Positions 46,733 to 59,200 of a stretch of DNA of 64,000 bases are shown here, piece after piece. Origin of the DNA: Anomaloglossus baeobatrachus (taxonomy: Eukaryota; Chordata; Amphibia; Anura; Aromobatidae). The translations under genes and the position numbers were made by a program. Below the pieces are notes generated by a model. The model was given only the letters and a program-made list of their open reading frames with translations, was not told the origin of the DNA and made no database searches. Numbering within the stretch: the stretch's first letter is position 1; each line of letters opens with the position of its first letter. The stretch spans positions 205,629,792-205,693,791 of the forward strand of contig NC_134360.1 of the NCBI RefSeq assembly GCF_048569485.1. The letters are read 5' to 3'.

Positions 46733-49700
46733 GTATTTATGCAGGGTCTGTTTTTCGTGGTTTCTTTTTTTGTAGTTTTTCATTCCCTTGTTTTACTCAT
46801 TAATGTGGATTGATTGTACATGTTGTCGGCTTGTGCGCTGGCCATAACGAGTTCTCTAATGCAGTTAGTTTCCTCCAAAAACGTAACTTTGGGAATTTAT
46901 TCAGGTCAGTATAGTCGGGGCAATGTCAAGCGTGTAGAGTTACGATATATTATTTGTATATACGGTGTATATAATATAAAAAAAATTATATTTTTTTTTT
47001 TTATAAAATATATATATATTTTTTCTTTATCATTCCTATGGGAGACCCAGATATTGGGTGTATAGCTTCTGCCTCCGGAGGACACACAAAGTACTACACT
47101 AAAAAGTGTAGCTCCTCCCTCTGAGCATATACACCCCCTGGATAACCAGATCTAGCCAGTTCATTGCTTTGTGTTCAGGAGGCATACATCCACACATGCA
47201 TTCTCATCTGATTTTTCATTTTTGGAAAGATTTTGAAGAAAAGCGGGTCCAAGTCTGGACTCCCGGCATGTCCCTTCTCACCCCACTGTGTCGGCGGTGT
47301 TGTTAAGGTTGATTCCGAGGCTGGAGCCTTACATGCCGCGCTCCTTCACCATCCCTCGGGCTCTGGCTTGAAGTGGGAGCCAGCACGGTTCTCCTTGCTT
47401 TGCAGGAGGCCGGTCTCCATCCGCAGCCAGGATCCTGCTGGACGGAGCACTCATCCCCAGGGACTTGGAACCCTGCGTCTCAGCAAGCTAAGTATCTGAG
47501 ACGTTTATATTCGGGGTCCCTTGTACTTTATTGTTGGGGAGAGTGTGCTGTGTAACTTCTGACATTTCCGGCCGGTTCTCTGGTTGTCGCCTGAGAACCG
47601 CGCCGATGGGGCCTGCGCGCCGGCCGCATCACTTAAATTTAGGCCCCGGCTTCGCCGGAGGCCTACTTTCGATTTCACTGCCCTTACATGTCAATCATGC
47701 AGAGGGACAGTGCGGCTCCGCCCAGCGGCCGTTCGGCACAGGGGAGGGACACTCCTCTCTGAGTACATGTCCCCTCCCCTGTAAATCTCCTTGGTCCTCC
47801 AGATCCCGCTCTCAGAGCAGGTCCCGCCCCCTCTCCTCGCTCCGGCGCCATTTTATCAGCGTTTCTCTCTGCGATCGGTGCTGGCTGCAGCATCCCTGCT
47901 AAGCTGCTTGGGGGTCCGGGCTGTGGGACACAAACGGTCTGGTAAGCCACAACCTCCGGTTGTGGACCTGCTTATATACTCTCTGGGGGTCATTCTGGCT
48001 CAGAGCCCCCACTTCAGCAGCATGTCTCACACGAGGAGCAAGGCTGCAAGGCTGTACTCAATATGCACTGCATGTAAGCTCGTGCTGCCTGAACCGAGCA
48101 CATATCCACATTGTGATGCCTGCTCTAACCTGACAATGCCTCAGCCTGGAATCGCACCCACAGTGGTCCCTCCGGCTGCTCCGGCTCCGGTGGCTGAACC
48201 CCCGGCTTGGGTAGAATCCTTCTCTAGGTCAATCTCCCAGTCTTTTGCCGACTCCATGGGACAGCTGTCCCGGACTTTGCTGAACATGCATCAGCCCCCT
48301 TCACAGGGTGCCTCTGCTGCTAGGGCTCTCTCAGCGGAGCTCACAGAGGATTCTTCATCTGGTCCCAGACCCCGTCCTCCTAAGAGGAGACGCAGGGCTT
48401 CCTTTCCTTCCTCGTCCCGCGGCTCTGATTCAAGAGCTGACCCGCAGGACGAGGAGGATGCAGTTACTGGGGGCATGGAGGCTACCTCCATGTGCTCCAT
48501 TGATCTGTCCGAAAGTGACTCAGATGTTAGTGATTTGATTGCGTCCATTAATTCTGTACTGGACCTCAATCCACCAGTATCAGAGGAGCAACCCTCTCTG
48601 GCAGAAAAGCACCAGTTTACCTTGCATAAGAGGACAAGGAGTGTGTTCTTTAACCACTCCAGTTTTCAGGCCACTGTGACCAAGCCTAGGGCCTGTCCTG
48701 ACAAACGCTTCCCAAAGCGTGGTTCTGATGACCATTTTCCCTTTCCACCTGAGGTGGTCAAGGAGTGGGCTTATTCACCAAAGGTAGACCCTCCGGTGTC
48801 TAGACTCTCAGCCCGGACAGTTGTATCAGTGGCTGATGGCACCTCTCTTAAAGATTCCACTGACCGCCAGGTTGACCTTCTGGCCAAATCTGTATATGAG
48901 GCGGCAGGGGCCTCGTTCTCCCCATCTTTTGCAGCAGTGTGGGCTCTCAAAGCCATCTCTGCTTCTCTAGAGGAGATGCATTCCCTCACCAGGGAATCTA
49001 TGCCCGAAATGGTTGCCTTAACTTCCCAAGCTTCCGCTTTTTCATCCTATGCCATGTCTGCCATGCTGGAGGCTTCTCACCGCACTGCAGTGGCTTCGGC
49101 TAATTCCCTCGCTATCCGCAGGATCTTGTGGCTTCGAGAGTGGAAGGCAGATACTTCTTCAAAGAAGTACCTTGCTGGGCTCCCTTTTGCTGGATCCAGG
49201 CTATTCGGTGAACAACTGGATGAAATTATTAAGGAAGCTACTGGTGGGAAGAGTACTTCCATGCCACAAACTAAAACCAGGAAACCTGCCCAGGGTAGGA
49301 ACCAGTTGAGGTTTCGTTCCTTTCGTTCCTCCAACTGGTCATCCTCTAAGCCCTCGGCCTCGTCCACTAACTCAGCCAAGGACCAAAAACCCAACTGGCG
49401 CACAAAGGCACGTCCACAGAAGACCGCAGGAGCTGCTGCCACTAAGGCAGCCTCCTCTTGACTATCTGTCCGCGCCAGCAACGTCCTTAGTCGGTGGCAG
49501 GCTCTCCCACTTTGGCGACGTGTGGTTTCAACACGTCTCCGATCAGTGGGTGCGGGATATCATTTCCCATGGCTACAGGATAGAATTCTCTTCCAGCCCA
49601 CCAAACAGATTTTTTCTGTCAACTCCCCCCTGCTCCAAGGCCGCCGCCTTCTCTCAGGCCGTGGCATCCTTGCAGGCCAACGGAGTAATTGTACCGGTTC

Positions 49701-52424
49701 CCGCCCGGGAACGGTTCAGAGGTTTCTACTCAAATCTCTTCCTAGTCCCCAAAAAGGACGGTTCCTTCCGGCCCATCCTGGATCTCAAGCTTCTCAACAA
49801 GCATGTTCAGGTGCGGCTTTTTCGCATGGAGTCTCTGCGATCAGTCATTGCCTCAATGACCCAAGGAGATTTCCTGGCATCCATCGACATCAGAGATGCC
49901 TATCTGCATGTGCCAATTGCAGTTTCACACCAGCGTTGGCTACGTTTTGCAATCAGAGAGGAACATTTCCAATTCGTGGCTCTCCCCTTCGGGTTAGCCA
50001 CGGCCCCTCGAGTATTCACCAAGGTCATGGCAGCAGTGGTTGCAGTTCTGCACCTCCAGGGGTTGGCAGTGATTCCTTACCTGGACGACCTTCTTGTCAA
50101 GGCTTCATCCAGCGCAGACTGTCAGCGGAGTGTCTCGCTCACTCTCGCCACTCTAGTCCAATTCGGGTGGCTTGTCAATCTGCCCAAATCCACTCTGACT
50201 CCGACCCAGAGGCTCACGTACCTAGGGATGCAATTCGAGACTCTGCCGGCACTTGTGAAGCTGCCCTTCGTCAAATAGCAGTCCCTCCATCTGGCGGTGC
50301 GCTCTCTGCTGAGGCCCCGCCGTCATTCCATCAGGCACCTAATGCAGGTGCTGGGTCAGATGGTGGCGTCAATGGAGGCTGTTCCCTTTGCCCAGTTCCA
50401 TCTGCGTCCTCTGCAGCTGGACATTCTCCGCTGTTGGGACAAGCGGACTTCCTCCTTGCACAGGCTAGTGGCTCTGTCGCCACAGACCAGGGGCTCCCTT
50501 CAGTGGTGGCTTCGGCCCCTCTCTCTGTCTCAGGGACGCTCCTTCCTGGCCCCGTCCTGGGTGATCCTCACCACGGATGCCAGTCTATCCGGCTGGGGAG
50601 CGGTATGTCTCCACCACCGAGCACAGGGCACTTGGACTCCGTCCGAGTCAGCCCTCTCGATCAATGTGCTGGAGACCAGAGCTGTGCTTCTAGCTCTCCT
50701 AGCCTTTCACCACCTTTTGGCGGGCAAGCACATCCGAGTCCAGTCAGACAACGCGACAGCGGTTGCCTACATCAATCACCAAGGCGGGACACGCAGCCGC
50801 CTGGCAATGTTGGAGGTTCAACGCATCCTTCAATGGGCGGAGGACTCCAAGTCCACCATATCCGCAGTCCACATCCCAGGCGTGGAAAACTGGGAAGCAG
50901 ATTATCTCAGCCGTCAAACCGTGGACAGTGGCGACTGGTCCCTGCATCCGGCAGTGTTTCGGTCAATCTGCCGCAAGTGGGGCACTCCGGAAGTGGATCT
51001 AATGGCATCCCGGCACAACAACAAGGTTCCGGTTTACGTGGCTCGCTCCCACGATCCTCAGGCCTTTGCAGCGGACGCTCTGGTTCAAGATTGGTCCCAG
51101 TTTCGTCTGTCCTACGTGTTTCCCCCTCTAGCTCTCTTGCCCAGAGTTCTGCGCAAGATCAGAATGGAGGGCCGTCGGGTCATGCTCATTGCTCCGGACT
51201 GGCCCAGGCGATCTTGGTACCCAGACCTGCTCCATCTGTCCGTAGAGGTGCCGTGGCATCTTCCGGACCGTCCAGACCTTCTCTCACAAGGTCCGTTTTT
51301 CCGCCAGAATTCTGCGGCTCTCAGATTGACGGCGTGGCTCTTGAGTCCTGGATCTTGACGGCTTCTGGTATCCCTCCTGACGTCATCTCCACTATGACTC
51401 GGGCTCGGAAGTCTTCCTCGGCCAAAATCTATCACAGGACCTGGAGAATTTTCCTGTCCTGGTGTCGCTCTTCCGGCCATGCTCCTTGGCCTTTTTCCTT
51501 GCCGACCCTTCTGTCCTTTCTACAGTCAGGTCTGCAGCTAGGACTATCCCTCAATTCCCTCAAGGGACAGGTCTCGGCTCTGTCAGTGTTGTTCCAGCGG
51601 CGTATCGCCCGGCTGGCTCAGGTGCGCACCTTCATGCAGGGCGCGTCTGACATCATTCCGCCTTATCGGCGGCCCTTGGATCCCTGGGACCTTAACTTGG
51701 TCCTCACGGTATTGCAGAAACCTCCTTTCGAGCCCCTTAGGGAGGTTTCTTTGTATTGTCTTTCTCAAAAGGTGGCCTTTCTAGTTGCCATAACTTCTTC
51801 TCTCAGGAGAGTCTCTGATTTGGCTGCGCTCTCCTCGGAGTCACCTTTTTTTGGTTTTTCACCAAGACAAGGTAGTTCTCCGTCCGACCCCGGACTTTCT
51901 TCCTAAGGTGGTCTCTCCCTTCCACCTTAACCAGGATATTTCCTTGCCTTCCTTCTGTCCGGCCCCTGTTCATCGCTTTGAGAAAGCGCTGCATACTCTG
52001 GATCTGGTGCGTGCTCTCCGGATCTATGTGTCTCGCACCGCTGCGCTTAGGCGGTGCACCTCTCTTTTTGTGCTAACCACAGGGCGGCGCAAGGGTCTCT
52101 ATGCTTCCCGTTGGATTAGATCGACCATTTCGGACGCCTACCAGAGTACTCAGGTGCCTCCCCCGCCGGGGATCAAAGCACACTCGACCAGAGCTGTCGG
52201 TGCCTCTTGGGCTTTTAGGCACCAGGCTACGGCTCAGCAGGTCTGTCAGGCTGCCACTTGGACTAGCCTGCATACCTTTTCGAAGCACTACCAAGTGCAT
52301 GCTCATGCTTCGGCAGATACGAGCTTGGGCAGACGCATTCTTCAGGCGGCTGTCGCCCATTTGTGAAGTTAGGTTCCGCCTACTTCTCAGTTTTCTGTTT
52401 ATTCCCACCCATGGACTGCTTTGA

Positions 52425-52530
52425 GACGTCCCAATGTCTGGGTCTCCCATAGGAACGATGAAGAAAAAGAGAATTTTGTTTACTTACCGTAAATTCTTTT
52501 TCTTATAGTTCCGTATTGGGAGACCCAGCT
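52425..52530. repeat. Internal complementary region of DIRS E
   Basis: The first half (GTCTGGGTCTCCCATAGGAA) is complementary to the outer left end at 47022-47060. The second half (GAATTTTGTTTACTTACCGT) is complementary to the outer right end at 52787-52840. A region complementary to the joined ends is the hallmark of DIRS elements, which replicate through a circular intermediate. Confidence 0.9.
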
Positions 52531-52818
52531 CCCTCCCTGTTGCCTGTTGGCAGTTTCTTGTTCCGCGTGTTTTCACCGGCTGTTGTCGTAGACAGAGGCT
52601 CCGGTTGTTCCGGTTCTTGCTCTGTCTTTACTTGTGGGTGGCTATTCTCCTTCAGCTTTTGCACTAAACTGGCTAGATCTGGTTATCCAGGGGGTGTATA
52701 TGCTCAGAGGGAGGAGCTACACTTTTTAGTGTAGTACTTTGTGTGTCCTCCGGAGGCAGAAGCTATACACCCAATGTCTGGGTCTCCCAATACGGAACTA
52801 TAAGAAAAAGAATTTACG
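52509..52818. promoter_or_regulatory. Splice-bracketed terminal segment of DIRS E
   Basis: A sense-strand acceptor TTCTTTTTCTTATAG ends at 52508. The matching donor position after 52818 deviates from consensus in this copy. On the opposite strand the donor inside the internal complementary region (ACG then GTAAGTAAAC) is intact. The length is 310 bp. Confidence 0.45.
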
Positions 52819-52905
52819 GGAAGTAAACAAAATTCTCTTTTTTATAAAAAAAAATAAACCGTTTTGTACTATTTTCCAAGATGTTGACAGTCTGATTTTC
52901 ATTAG

Positions 52906-53016
52906 AAACGTTACGTGCTTGAGGAAACGGAGCAGCTGGATCCTCGCGTCAGTGCTTTGGAAGAAGATATGGATGATGTGGAATCCAGCGAGGAAGAGGA
53001 TGAAGATGACGAAAAG
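52906..53016 (+). CDS. PRPF38A: PRPF38A exon 5, acidic patch
   Basis: It encodes KRYVLEETEQLDPRVSALEE and then an acidic run (EDMDDVESSEEEDEDDEK) as in human. The acceptor is TTTTCATTAG, only 65 bp after the end of DIRS copy E. The donor is AAAAG then GTTTGTG, slightly weak at position +4. Confidence 0.96.
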
Positions 53017-53267
53017 GTTTGTGATATTAGATTCTGGTGATGGGGACCTTGTAAAATGACATCTTTTCTCCCAAGTTTTTATCACCTCATTGTCAATGGA
53101 TCCTTCTATCATGGAGGGATTGTCCAAAGCGGGAAATTACCTTTACATGCAGCAAAATAATGACTGGAAGCTTAAATACATTTGAGTTGCACAGATAGTT
53201 GCTGGGTCGTGACAAAGATATGTTTAGCAGAAAAGAGGTGAGATTTTTATACCTATTTTGTCTTTAG

Positions 53268-53377
53268 GGCAGAGATCCTACTCCAGATCATCATAGGCGA
53301 AGCTACAGAGACTTAGACAGACCAAGGAGATCTCCTTCACCCCGATACAGGAGGAGCCGCAGCCGTTCTCCACGAAG
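53268..53377 (+). CDS. PRPF38A: PRPF38A exon 6, start of RS region
   Basis: It encodes a segment containing PDHHRRSYRDLDRPRRSPSP and RYRRSRSRSPR, matching the start of the PRPF38A arginine/serine-rich region. The acceptor is TTGTCTTTAG and the donor CGAAG then GTAATGC. RS regions mediate contacts among splicing factors and are phosphorylated by SR kinases. Confidence 0.95.
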
Positions 53378-53409
53378 GTAATGCAAACAAGATCATTAAT
53401 GGGTAATGA

Positions 53410-53815
53410 TGACTGAGCACTACCATGCTCGGGTACTCGTAACTAGTGATGAGCGGGCACTACCATGCTCGGGTGCTCTGTACTCGTAACTAGTGATGAG
53501 CGGGCACTACCATGCTCAGGTGCTCAGTACTCGTAACTAGTGATTAGTGGGTACTACCATGCTCGGGTGCTCTGTACGCGTAACTAGTAATAAACTAGCA
53601 CTACAATGCTGAGGGGCTATGTACTCGTAATAAGCAGTCGGATGGGCACGACTTGAGCACAGAGTATAATGGAAGTCAATAGGGAACTGGAGTATTTTTT
53701 TTCAGCAGATAGATTTCCTCATTGACTTCCATTATACCTGGTAGACGAGGCGGGCCCATTCGAGCATCCGACTGTTACGAGACCCGAGCATGGTAGTGCC
53801 CGCTCATCACTACTA
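53410..53815. mobile_element. MITE with tandemly repeated left end
   Basis: CTAGTGATGAGCGGGCACTA, then CCATGCTCGGGTGCTC, recurs about every 56 bp from 53440 to 53580 (about four degenerate copies). The right end is inverted (CCGAGCATGGTAGTGCCCGC). TATAATGGAAGTCAAT and ATTGACTTCCATTATA form an inner inverted pair. It lies in PRPF38A intron 6. Confidence 0.7.
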
Positions 53816-54005
53816 TCAGAGAAGAGTTGTATGTGATGCAGCTGTCGATTGGGAAAAATGAATTGTCCAAAGAGGACAACCTGTTCTAAGCTTTTTCTGA
53901 CTACACTTCCATTGAGAGACTATCTATATTACACACACATATACACATAAGTTACAATAATATATTTATATAGATTTTTTTGTTTTTTTTTGTTTACTTT
54001 TTCAG

Positions 54006-54032
54006 GAGAAGTCGTTCACCTAAGAGGAGAAG
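54006..54032 (+). CDS. PRPF38A: PRPF38A exon 7, 27-nt microexon
   Basis: The exon is only 27 nt and encodes RSRSPKRR together with split flanking codons, in line with human RRSRSPKRR. The acceptor is TTACTTTTTCAG and the donor GAGAAG then GTAAGTTA. The length is a multiple of three, so skipping would keep the frame. Confidence 0.92.
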
Positions 54033-54220
54033 GTAAGTTAAGAACCGCATTAATCTCCTTCCATTGCAGAGTTCTGGGCCATCATCCAAATGTAGGCCGT
54101 GAATGGTCTAAATCAGAATGAATTAAAACCCCCCCCAAAAAAAAAGTTCCCCTTATTTATTTTAGTCTCGCGCATATATTATAGAATCGGTATGTCGTTT
54201 GCATTACTCTTCACCCCTAG

Positions 54221-54321
54221 TCCTTCTCCACCCCGCAGAGAAAGACACCGGAGCAAGAGTCCAAGGAGACACCGCAGCAGATCGAGAGAAAGGCGCCATC
54301 GGTCAAAATCTAAATCTCCAG
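54221..54321 (+). CDS. PRPF38A: PRPF38A exon 8, RS region
   Basis: It encodes SPSPPRRERHRSKSPRRHRS followed by RSRERRHRSKSKSP, matching human. The acceptor is TTCACCCCTAG and the donor CTCCAG then GTTTGTTT. It ends one base into a Gly codon, which fits the human continuation SPGHHRS. The next exon is not in the window. Confidence 0.94.
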
Positions 54322-55039
54322 GTTTGTTTCCTATGCTGTTCTCTTTCTGGAAGGGTCCCCTGAGGGAATGTTCACAAATGGAGTGTGGATTTGTTGCAGA
54401 TTTCATCATCTACATTTTAAAGTGTAAAAAAAAAAATTAAGAAAATTGACGTATAGAAATGATCTGCTGCATTTGAAATCTGATTAATTTACTTGCTACT
54501 TTAATCCCCTGTAACTTGCTTTTCTCTATCGCTTCATTGGGGTACATAGGAGACCATGGGTGTATGCTGTTGCCACTAGGCAAAAAAAAGCTACCTTCTC
54601 AGTAGTATACGCCCACCGACCCGGAGACAAGTACCGGATATAGTCTAGTATAAGCAGAGGCCCCTAATTTTACCACAAAAATACAGGGAAACTGTATTGA
54701 CTCACATATAAGCAGAGGGTGGGAAATGCAGCAACTACTAGAAGATTTCAAAAACAAAAATAGATACCAATAAAATGTAATGTGCCCCATCCTTGCCCCC
54801 TCCCCCTTGTAGTAATGTGCCCATTTTTGTGCCCCTTCCTTGGGCTCTCTAGTAATGTGCCCATCGTTTAGTAATATCGTTCTACTGGTCTCCTTCTTGT
54901 CCCCTATGATGCCGTTGTTTAAACACAATAAAATATATTCTCACCTGTCCTCCGTTCCCGCAGTGTCCTCAGCTGCTTCTTGCAGTCCGCAGGCCCATAG
55001 ACCACTTGGTGATCTTGTCCGCCGCTGCAGGCTGCCATC

Positions 55040-55240
55040 ATGGCTTTCCTGCAGTTGAATGCTTTACAGCGGCTGTGCCGCAAAGCATTCAACTGCTGTA
55101 AAGCGCTAACAGTAACTCTGTGCATCGGATGTGATAATCAAAGGGTGCTTCTTGCGGACCACAGGCACATAGATCCCTCCATGATCGCGTCAAATACACA
55201 GCGCTTTACTGCAGTTGAATGCTTTGTGGCACTGCCATAT
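55040..55240. repeat. Short inverted and direct repeats
   Basis: GCAGTTGAATGCTTTACAGC near 55052, its inverted form AAAGCATTCAACTGCTGTAA near 55082 and a direct copy GCAGTTGAATGCTTTGTGGC near 55211. The origin is unknown. Confidence 0.6.
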
Positions 55241-55647
55241 AGCTCCAGATCTCTTGAGATCGTGAACACTTTTGAAGGCCTTCAGATACTCAGTCTCTTT
55301 AAACTAGGGTAAGCAATTTTTTTTGCCCTCAATAGTGCTCTTGCCCTGTCCTGGCACATTTCCCCACACAATCTCCACAGGAGTGCCCTTCCACCGTCTG
55401 TAATAGGAATACACCCTACTCATTCCTTCATAGGTGGGCAACAGCATGCTAGTTGGTCCAGCAACGTTTTTCTGCACAGTACCTTTAGTCTACGTATAGG
55501 ATATCCCATGGGCTTTTTGTGCTTCTAGCTCAGAAGCTCTTGGAGTTTGTCACCAAAGTTGTCCCCTTCTCTTTTGTGCCACTACTTTTTTCAGATCTGA
55601 CCATGGCATCCTGTCGCCGACTGCCCCATGAAGTTTTATCGAACGTT

Positions 55648-55800
55648 AAAGGGAACCTGTCAACAGATTTGGCGACTAAGCTGCGGCCACCACCAGTGGG
55701 CTCTTATATACGCAGCATTCCATACTGTATATAAGAGCCCAGGCACCTGTGTAGAACATAAAAAACACTTTATAATATTCACCTAAGGTGCGGTGCAGAC
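55648..55800. mobile_element. MITE fragment (family shared with 43071)
   Basis: TTAAAGGGAACCTGTCAACA begins it. GCTGCGGCCACCACCAGTGG and TATATAAGAGCCCAGGC follow, as at 43071-43215. Confidence 0.65.
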
Positions 55801-56208
55801 TGGTCGGGATGGGTGTCTTCGTTCTCCGTTACTGGCGCATCCTCTTTTGGCCATCTTTGTCCTCTTTATGAAGTTTGGGTGTATGACGTGTCCTACATCA
55901 TCCACACCTTATCCTGTTCATGCTTTAGCCATGGACTGAACTGTGCGCGCCGATGTCTTCAACAATTCATATCCCTGGAATGAGACCCGTGCTGTTGTCT
56001 TGCTACCTACGAAGGACCTTTTACAGGGGAGGTGGTAGTCTCATTAGACGGTTCTCATCTTTGTTTGTTTTTTGGCGGAGCACCCTTCACTATGGTCTGT
56101 TGGCATTCTGGCTGCATTACAGGATTCCTCAGTTCGAATTGAGGTCCTGCGATGCTTAGTGGTGATCTCAAACGTCCCGGTGGTCTTTTAGATTATCCAT
56201 CCTCTCCT

Positions 56209-59200
56209 TTCTTTGTCGCTCCATTGGGAGACCCAGACAATTGGGTGTATAGCTATTGCCTCTGGAGGCCACACAAAGTATTACACTTAAAAGTGTAAGG
56301 CCCCTCCCCTTCTGGCTATACACCCCCAGTGGGATCACTGGCTCACCAGTTTTGTGCTTTGTGCGAAGGAGGCAACACATCCACGCATAGCTCCACTTTT
56401 TAGTCAGCAGCAGCTGCTGACTATGTCGGATGGAAGAAAAGAGGACACATATAGTGTCCCCAGCATGCTCCCTTCTCACCCCACTGTATGTCGGAGGTGT
56501 TTGTAAGGTTGAGGTACCCATGGCGGGTACGGCGGCAGGAGCCCACATGCTGATTCCTTCCCCATCCCTTTTTACAGGGCTCTGGGTGAAGTGGGATTTA
56601 CCGGTCTCCAGGCACTGAGACCGTGCTCCATCTACAGCCCCTGGAGAAGATGCTGGATGGAGCGGAGTACATCAGGGACATGGCCCTGCTTCCTCAAGGT
56701 ACTCTGTGTCCCCGTGCATTTGGCGCTCACACCGCAGCATGCTGGGTGTTGTAGTGCGCCGGGGGACATCAGCGCTGCGGCGCCTGTGCCATGGCCTCAT
56801 TCAGCTTTGCTGAAGCAGGCTCACTTATGGGAATTGGTCGCGCCGGCCGCTGGGACTGCGGCGCGGCTGGCACTTGTAGTGCGCCGGGGACTTCAGCGCG
56901 GCCTGCGCTTTTACGGCGGCCGCGCTGATAACTAGAGTCCCCGGCTTTTGCGGCCTGCTTCCGTTCGTTCCCGCCCCCAGACCTGCCAGTCAGGAGAGGG
57001 GCGGGACGCTGGCCACTTCCAGGAATCGGTCGCGCCGGCCGCTGGCAGCGGCGCGGCTGGCACTTGTGGTGCGCCGGGGACTTCAGCGCGGCCCGCGTTT
57101 TTACGGCGGCCGCGCTGATAACTAGAGTCCCCGGCTTTTGCGGCCTGCTTCCGTTCGTTCCCGCCCCCAGACCTGCCAGTCAGGAGAGGGGCGGGACGCT
57201 GGCCACTTCTATGAATCGGTCGCGCCGGCCGCTGGAACTGCGGCGCGGCTGGCACTTGTGGTGCGCCGGGGACTTCAGCGCGGCCCGCGCTTTTACGGCG
57301 GCCGCGCTGTTAACTCGAGTCCCCGGCTTCTGGGCCTAGTCTCCCTTTGTTACCGCCCACAGCCCTGACAGTCAGGGTAGGGGCGTGACGCTGCATAGAG
57401 CAGAGCTGAGAGCTGGAGTATGTTTTGCATACTCCACCCCTCTCACTGTGTGCACTGTGAATCCGGTTTCCCGCACTTTCTCAGGCACGCCCACGGCTTC
57501 CTTCTCTACAAGGACACCGGCAGCCATTAGTGTCAGTTTCTGTACGATACAGAGACAAGTGTGGAAGACCCTGGCATTCTGATAGTCACACAATCGCTGT
57601 AACAGGCGTTAAGCAGCACCTGTGGTGCTAACCCCACTAGTGCAGAAGTGCACTTATAGATATGCTTGTACTATATACATTGCACTGTTTGGTCGCACGT
57701 TGTATATACCCTCCTGGATTAGGCGGAGGAGTTATCAGCATATTCTCTGTGTAAAACAAAGGTGCAGAACCACATGTTTTTCTATACAGCTGGTACAGCA
57801 TGTACGGCTATACGGCCGGCAGGTACATAGACTCCCATTGTATGCACTAATGGCCAGGGGATGAGGACGGTGTCTGCAGTATTTACTGACAGTTTTTCTG
57901 AGACTATGGCTATGATACTAGAAGCCTAGCAGTCCGGACATGTCTCTCACAATATGGGCACTGTTGAATCATTGATCCATGGCCCCCCTCAGTGTGAATA
58001 ACTAACAGCTCCGGGAATGTCACACGCATCCCAGAGTCACGGCTCTGCACGGACGTCAGTCCCAGACAGCCTAAGTGGGCTCGCTATGAGCGGCCTCGGT
58101 TTCATCAGGGTCCTAACAGAAGGACTCGCTGTGTAATGAGGCGGAAGTAGCGGCTCAGGATTCTGATCCTGAGACCGCTCTCAATCTGGATACACCTGAT
58201 TGTGACGCCATAGTAAATAATCTTATAGCGTCCATCTATAGAATGTGGGTTATTTCTCACAGCTCCTCCAGTGGAGGAGTCAGCTTCACGTATTTTTCTG
58301 GACCACTCTGCCTTCAGAGAGGCAGTCCAGGAACACCACGCTTATCCAGATATGCGCTTCTCCAAACGGCTTAGGATACACGTTATCCCTGTCCCCTGAC
58401 TTGGTCAAGGACTGGACCCAATGTCCCGAGCGGCATCCTCCAATCTCCAGGCTTGTAGCTAGATCCATAGTTGCAGTGGGAGATGGAACTGCAAACTCAA
58501 AGATGCCACTGACAGACGGATGGATCTCTGGTCGAAAGCCATCTATGAGGCTGTCGGCGCACCGTTGGCTCCGGCATTCTCTCCCTTGGGGCACTCCAAG
58601 CTATTTCAGCTTGTCTTACACAGATTGACACGGTTACACGTACATCGGTGCCGCAGGTGGCATCCTTAACCTCTCAAATGTCTGCATTTGTTTCTTACGC
58701 GATTCAGGTTGTCCTGGACTCTGCGAACCGTGCGGCGGTAGCCTCCGCTACTCCGTGTTTTTAAGCAGAGCCTGGTCTGCTCGTTAAGTGAATGGAAGGC
58801 AGATTCTGCTTCCAAAAAAGGTTGCCTAACCAGTTGCCTTTTTCTGCTGACCGACTGTTTGGTGAGCGTTGGATGTAACCATCAAACAGTCCAGGGGTAA
58901 GGATTCATCCTTTCCTCAGCCCGGACACAACAAACCCCAACAGAGCAAGAGGCAGTCGGGGTTTTCGGCCTTTTCGAGGCTCGGGCAGGTCCCATTTTTC
59001 CTCGTCCAATGTGGACTCAAAAGGATCAGAGGAGCTAAGATTCTTAGCGGGCTCAGTCTCGCCCAAAAAAGCGACAGTCTGAAAACCCGCTTCCAAGGCG
59101 GCTTCTTCATGACTTGCGGCCTCGGTCGGTAGCAGGCTCTCCCGCCTTGGCGATATTTAGCTGCCATAGGTCAATGACCATTGAGTGTGAGACATTCTGT

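Larger units (their letters stand above)
47022..52840 (+). mobile_element. DIRS-type retroelement copy E
   Basis: About 5.8 kb, plus strand, in PRPF38A intron 4 and sense to the gene. Parts: left repeat (47022-47160), leader, gag-like region (about 48022-49461, N-terminus MSHTRSKAARLYSICTACKL with a following HCDAC, a zinc-ribbon-like pattern), RT and RNase H (about 49520-51358, PYLDDLLV and TTDASLSGWG), tyrosine recombinase (about 51360-52366, HSTRAVGASW and SKHY), internal complementary region (about 52425-52530) and right repeat (to 52840). It belongs to the same subfamily as C. It looks mostly whole with a few breaks, so it is fairly young. Confidence 0.92.
31867..54321 (+). other. PRPF38A: PRPF38A gene (pre-mRNA-splicing factor 38A), last exon missing
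   Basis: PRPF38A is a spliceosome B-complex protein needed for catalytic activation. Eight exons give 282 complete codons with phases that all join. The remaining 29 residues of the 312-residue vertebrate protein (a C-terminal RS/His-rich tail) were not found up to 64000. The exon is probably to the right, beyond DIRS copies H, F and G, which makes intron 8 at least 9.7 kb. Order of parts: PRP38 domain (exons 1-4), acidic patch (exon 5), RS domain (exons 6-8). Intron 1 is 10.6 kb and holds the Penelope-like element and several MITEs. Confidence 0.94.
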
